Source of the DNA: Siphonodentalium dalli
Lineage: Eukaryota > Mollusca > Scaphopoda > Gadilida > Siphonodentaliidae
DNA length: 64,000 nucleotides
Reading direction: 5' to 3'
Assembly: GCA_032622095.1 (NCBI GenBank)
Contig: CP136067.1
Span: 60,524,893-60,588,892, forward strand
The position numbers and the translations under genes were made by a program. This document shows, one piece after another, positions 60,801-64,000 of the stretch (its first letter is position 1; each line of letters opens with the position of its first letter). Below the pieces are notes generated by a model that worked only from the letters and a program-made list of their open reading frames with translations, ran no database searches and had not been told where the DNA came from.

Positions 60801-62023
60801 CATAATATCCTAAGTAATTTAGGCCCCAATATAAAAATGCAATATTTGTAATTATAGTAGCTTATTTCTGATACAAATATAAATGTTACTGTCAGAAGGC
60901 ATCAAGGGTGATCGAGTCATCACATATCACATATAATAGAATCAACTTTTAATATCAAATTCATTCTATTTGGTATGCTTTCATACCTGGATTTAACCAA
61001 TGGACATCAGACTTTGTCCGACACAAATGTCAAAGCGGTCCAGTCCTTTGTAATGTAATTTAAACTGACATTACGTTATATCCAACAGTATTTTGTTTAG
61101 CTTGACCATAATAAAATCTTTATTTGTCAGGAATATAGCCATCAGTTTCATTGGCATGCCTATCATTATCACAGGCAATGAAGATGGAAAATAAACAAAA
61201 ACAATGATAATTTTTTGTAGAACTTGAAATATAAGAAGTGTTCAAATAATTGGATTTCTCCATGCTATAAATAGAACATGATTCAACACAAATTCTGGAA
61301 CCGTAGTTCATAATTATGATGGAATGAAACCTGATGTAAACCTGTCATCTTAATAGTTAATCTCCTTGTATTTTATAGCACCAAATTGGTACATTTAACA
61401 AAGGGCTGTCTCTTTTATAAACACATTTTACACAAAGTGCCCAGGCAGATTGAATAGGTACATTTCTATTGTCTTTAATACCACCTGAGATCAAAAACAG
61501 TTAAACACATGCATTTGCTGGTGGACACAGCCGAAGCCTATTACCTGAGTTTGACAGTCTGTTTAGGTCACCAGTAGCATGGTATAAATTCAAAATACTA
61601 CACTCAATTTCAGTTAATTGCATATCGTTTAAATGCATAATTTGGATATTTGCATAAAATATGCACGCACGAAACCATTTTCCCATAAGGCCACACAAAA
61701 AAAATATTGTGTTTCTCAAGTTTTTTTTCAAAAAAACCCAGCAGGCAGGCATGCTTTTTTGATTAAAGATTGACTTAAGACAAGGTTTGGCTGTTCGTAA
61801 CATGGTGTGTAATGTATATTTACATTGTTTGTTCATGATCATGATCTGTTTTCATATGTTGTTGGAAAATGAAGCTGTTTATTTTATATTTATGCAAAGT
61901 TATGTACCCTATGGATGCTGTATTAAAATAAGATCTTTCATTTATAGCATTAAAATTTATTGCAGAAATAACAGATGTTTAACAATAACAAGAATATTTT
62001 GGTTTAAAACAAATCCAGTCTAC
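60801..62023. other. No recognised gene or element
   Basis: AT-rich single-copy-looking DNA on both strands. The open frames present are short, with no domain-like sequence and no supporting splice sites. Confidence 0.35.
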
Positions 62024-62248
62024 CTTATTCACAAGGAGATCCTTTACGCCTCGCCAATTTGGTTTTTGTATGAATGGTTGTTCCATTACAGCAACAAGTT
62101 GTCCAGAATATTCTAACATTTTTGAGAGTTCAAGCACCGGCAGTTTGTGTTTACTTTTTCTGGGATCATTGTATCCAAGAAAAATTTGAAGTCCATCCGG
62201 AATGTGACAACATCTCTCAGTTAGTTTATTAACATGAGGGTCCAGATA
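62024..62248 (-). CDS. Candidate internal exon, unknown protein
   Basis: A 225-bp minus-strand stretch, phase 0 at both ends, between an acceptor-like catgctttag and a donor AATAAG/gtagac. It encodes 75 residues without a stop: YLDPHVNKLTERCCHIPDG, LQIFLGYNDPRKSKHK, LPVLELSKMLEYSGQ and a Trp-containing end PNWRGVKDLL. Amino-acid composition is typical of a folded protein, not of random AT-rich DNA. I do not recognise the family. Coding-looking minus-strand sequence lies just upstream at 62376-62900, but no clean joining exon was found, so this may be part of a gene, a host-like transposon gene or a pseudogene. Confidence 0.5.
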
Positions 62249-62375
62249 CTAAAGCATGTTGCACACAAGCTGCACAAAATTCCTGCCTACAGGCCTTAAT
62301 AACATTCGATGAGAATCACCTAATCGATTCTCGTAATGATTCTCGTGAAACTTTTCCATTTTCAGTGCTTTATGA

Positions 62376-62900
62376 CTAACTTGGTTCGGCATTTGAGCCC
62401 TGGCCTATATTGTCAACGGTATGTGGGGAAAATCCAAGGTGTTTATCTTCAAGGAAATTGATGAATTTTTGTATCATTTCGTCCTTGCTGTTGTTGTATT
62501 GTTTTGAAATTGGGTAAAACAGTTTTATTGTTGGAGTCCATGAGAACAGAAAATGCGTTTTTCCCACCGTTTTCCACAGACACTGGTGTGGCATCTTCCA
62601 ATGTAATCCGCAAATAGCGGCCGAATATATCTGCAACCTGGACCGAATTTAGATTCTGTCAAACGAACTGAAACTAATGAAACATTGAAAGTCCTGTGAA
62701 TCCTGCGACTTTCCAACAGAAATCCCACTAATATACGCATCACAATTAGCAATAGTTTCACAGTGGTTCTCTATGAACCCATTGCCACGTCGGGAAATGT
62801 TGTCAGACGAATTAACTTCCGTAATTGTCCAGGGACAAACAAATTTAAGTCCCCTTCTGACACATTCTTATCAGCGCCATGCTGGTTATTTGTTTACCAC
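62376..62900 (-). pseudogene. Gene-like minus-strand sequence with frame breaks
   Basis: Three stretches look coding but lie in different frames: about 62640-62845 (KFVCPWTITEVNSSD, then CETIANCDAYISGISVGKSQ and FQCFISFSSFDRI, stop), about 62500-62640 (VQVADIFGRYLRITLEDATP, VSVENGGKNAFSVLMDSNN) and 62376-62500 (KDEMIQKFINFLEDKHLGFS, PHTVDNIGQGSNAEPS, stop). They could be exons with unrecognised introns or a gene broken by small indels. The family is unknown. The neighbouring candidate exon 62024-62248 lies in the same direction. Confidence 0.4.
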
Positions 62901-64000
62901 GTGTTCGCTGGTGCGTTACGGGTGAACTCGATTGGCATTCGGAGCACGCAAGGAATGCTTTCATTTTAGAATTACTGCCCTTGCATTGCTGGCGGAGATG
63001 ATTTGAGCTTATTGTGTTGTTTGCGGGTATCGACATCGCCAAGATTTTGTGCGGCGGCATGTTTTTATATTTTTATTTGTTGTAAGCTATAAAAAGTAGC
63101 CAGCGGGGGGGTATTTTGCGGACGCGGCGATACTTGAGAAACATTTTTTTGTTTTTGTGTGGCCTAAGAAGACTATTTTTTAATCGTTTATCTGCATAAT
63201 GGTCACCCTGTATTCCGCTTTTATGCATACGAAAATCGCCAAAAATTTAGATGAGAAGGGATAAAAAGGTCACTCCATGGTGCCCAATTGATCGCAATTT
63301 GTAAATAAAATTTTGTTTAAAATACGCATTTTATGTGATAACTTAAAACATCACGAGAGAGAAGACATTCGATCAGTAATTTTCATTACACACATGCATA
63401 TTTCTATAACAAAATGCTTCTGTTCACCCATATTTCCTGTATGTTTCCTTATTTTTTCTGAATTATATGATTTATTAAAATGTGTATATTTATTTATTTG
63501 TTGAATTGTGTCAGCTTCAGAAAATGCAAGTTTGTAAACACCTGCGCAATTATTCCAGTTTCGCGGTCAGATTTTGTTGAAACCAAAAGTGAAACTAAGA
63601 TTCCGGGAATGACATCGGTAGCTCTAATTACGCAACGTTACGGAAAATAGTTCAGAAATAAATCAATGTTTAATTGTCAATTCTTGTCAAACAGAAATTG
63701 TTCTTTGAAACAGAATTATTGTCTTAGCTTTAAAAACACAAAGTGATCTATTTTGTCTAAATTTAAATAACCCATATTTAACAGGTCTTCAATATTTATT
63801 CATGCATTGTTGTGGCCTGAACTTGACCTCATTAAATAATAGAGAAAGCTCCAACTTCTTAGAAATCGCCAGCTTCTGGGAAACAAAACAGCTTCTGTGG
63901 CGATGACAAAACATTAATCAAGTCCCGAAAATATGCATGCAATGATGTGTAAATTTGACTTGATTCCATTAACTGCAGCCCCAGCAAAAAATGAAAACAT
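62901..64000. other. Mostly unassigned; one minus-strand ATG frame
   Basis: A minus-strand frame 62845-63060 starts MPPHKILAMSIPANN and contains CSECQSS. It could be a first exon of the unknown gene at 62.0-62.9 kb, with a possible donor CGTG/gtaaac near 62900, but no domain supports it. The rest (63061-64000) is AT-rich with a short GC-richer patch near 63100-63130. No UBXN4 5' exon was found. Confidence 0.3.

Noticed and set aside
61501-61842. A 113-codon minus-strand frame rich in Cys
   Set aside because: No recognisable family, no splice signals linking it to UBXN4 or to the 62-kb candidate exon, and runs of Lys/Phe from homopolymers.

Overview
This is animal nuclear DNA. It is AT-rich, intron-rich, densely packed with repeats, and carries exons of two genes found throughout Metazoa. 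The repeat style (about 160-bp tandem cores inside mobile elements, 'ggccataactcc' modules ending in GACGGACGG runs, many short TIR elements, acatgtac motifs) points to a mollusc, most likely a bivalve. The species cannot be named from the sequence alone.

Two protein-coding genes are recognised, and they converge. (1) The 3' end of Abi (Abl interactor, a WAVE-complex subunit) lies on the + strand: a proline-rich exon at 5992-6039, a linker exon at 11971-12156 and the SH3 exon at 14878-15041, followed by a probable long 3' UTR. (2) UBXN4 (UBX-domain ER protein, also called erasin/UBXD2) lies on the - strand and covers the right-hand half: exons 56802-56924, 55989-56091, 32152-32274, 28169-28392 and the last coding exon 27488-27620. 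All UBXN4 splice phases agree. Its 5' exons should lie beyond the window. A further minus-strand exon of unknown product is proposed at 62024-62248, with gene-like but broken coding sequence just upstream of it.

Layout: 1-5.9 kb holds TIR elements, a C/G-tract minisatellite and TTAA-flanked MITEs. From 6 to 17.5 kb are the Abi exons, with intron and UTR transposons including two hAT-like elements with 8-bp target duplications. From 18 to 27 kb is intergenic DNA with foldback and TIR elements. From 27.5 to 57 kb is UBXN4. From 57 to 61 kb are tandem-repeat elements and a third hAT-like element. From 62 to 63 kb is the unknown gene or pseudogene.

The centrepiece is the 23.7-kb UBXN4 intron between 32275 and 55988. 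It holds a nested set of transposons. A degraded LINE (about 33.4-52.7 kb) is interrupted inside its ORF1 by a pearl/Helitron-like tandem-repeat element (35575-48516). One repeat unit of that element is in turn interrupted by an 11.6-kb long-TIR element (36664-48278). The long-TIR element carries further inserts, including a palindromic MITE copy at 43173-43393. By hand alignment with three normal copies in this window, that copy shows about 48 T-to-C changes against about 2 A-to-G. This is the strand-specific footprint expected if a hairpin RNA had been hyper-edited A-to-I and then copied back into DNA. It is the most unusual observation in the window.
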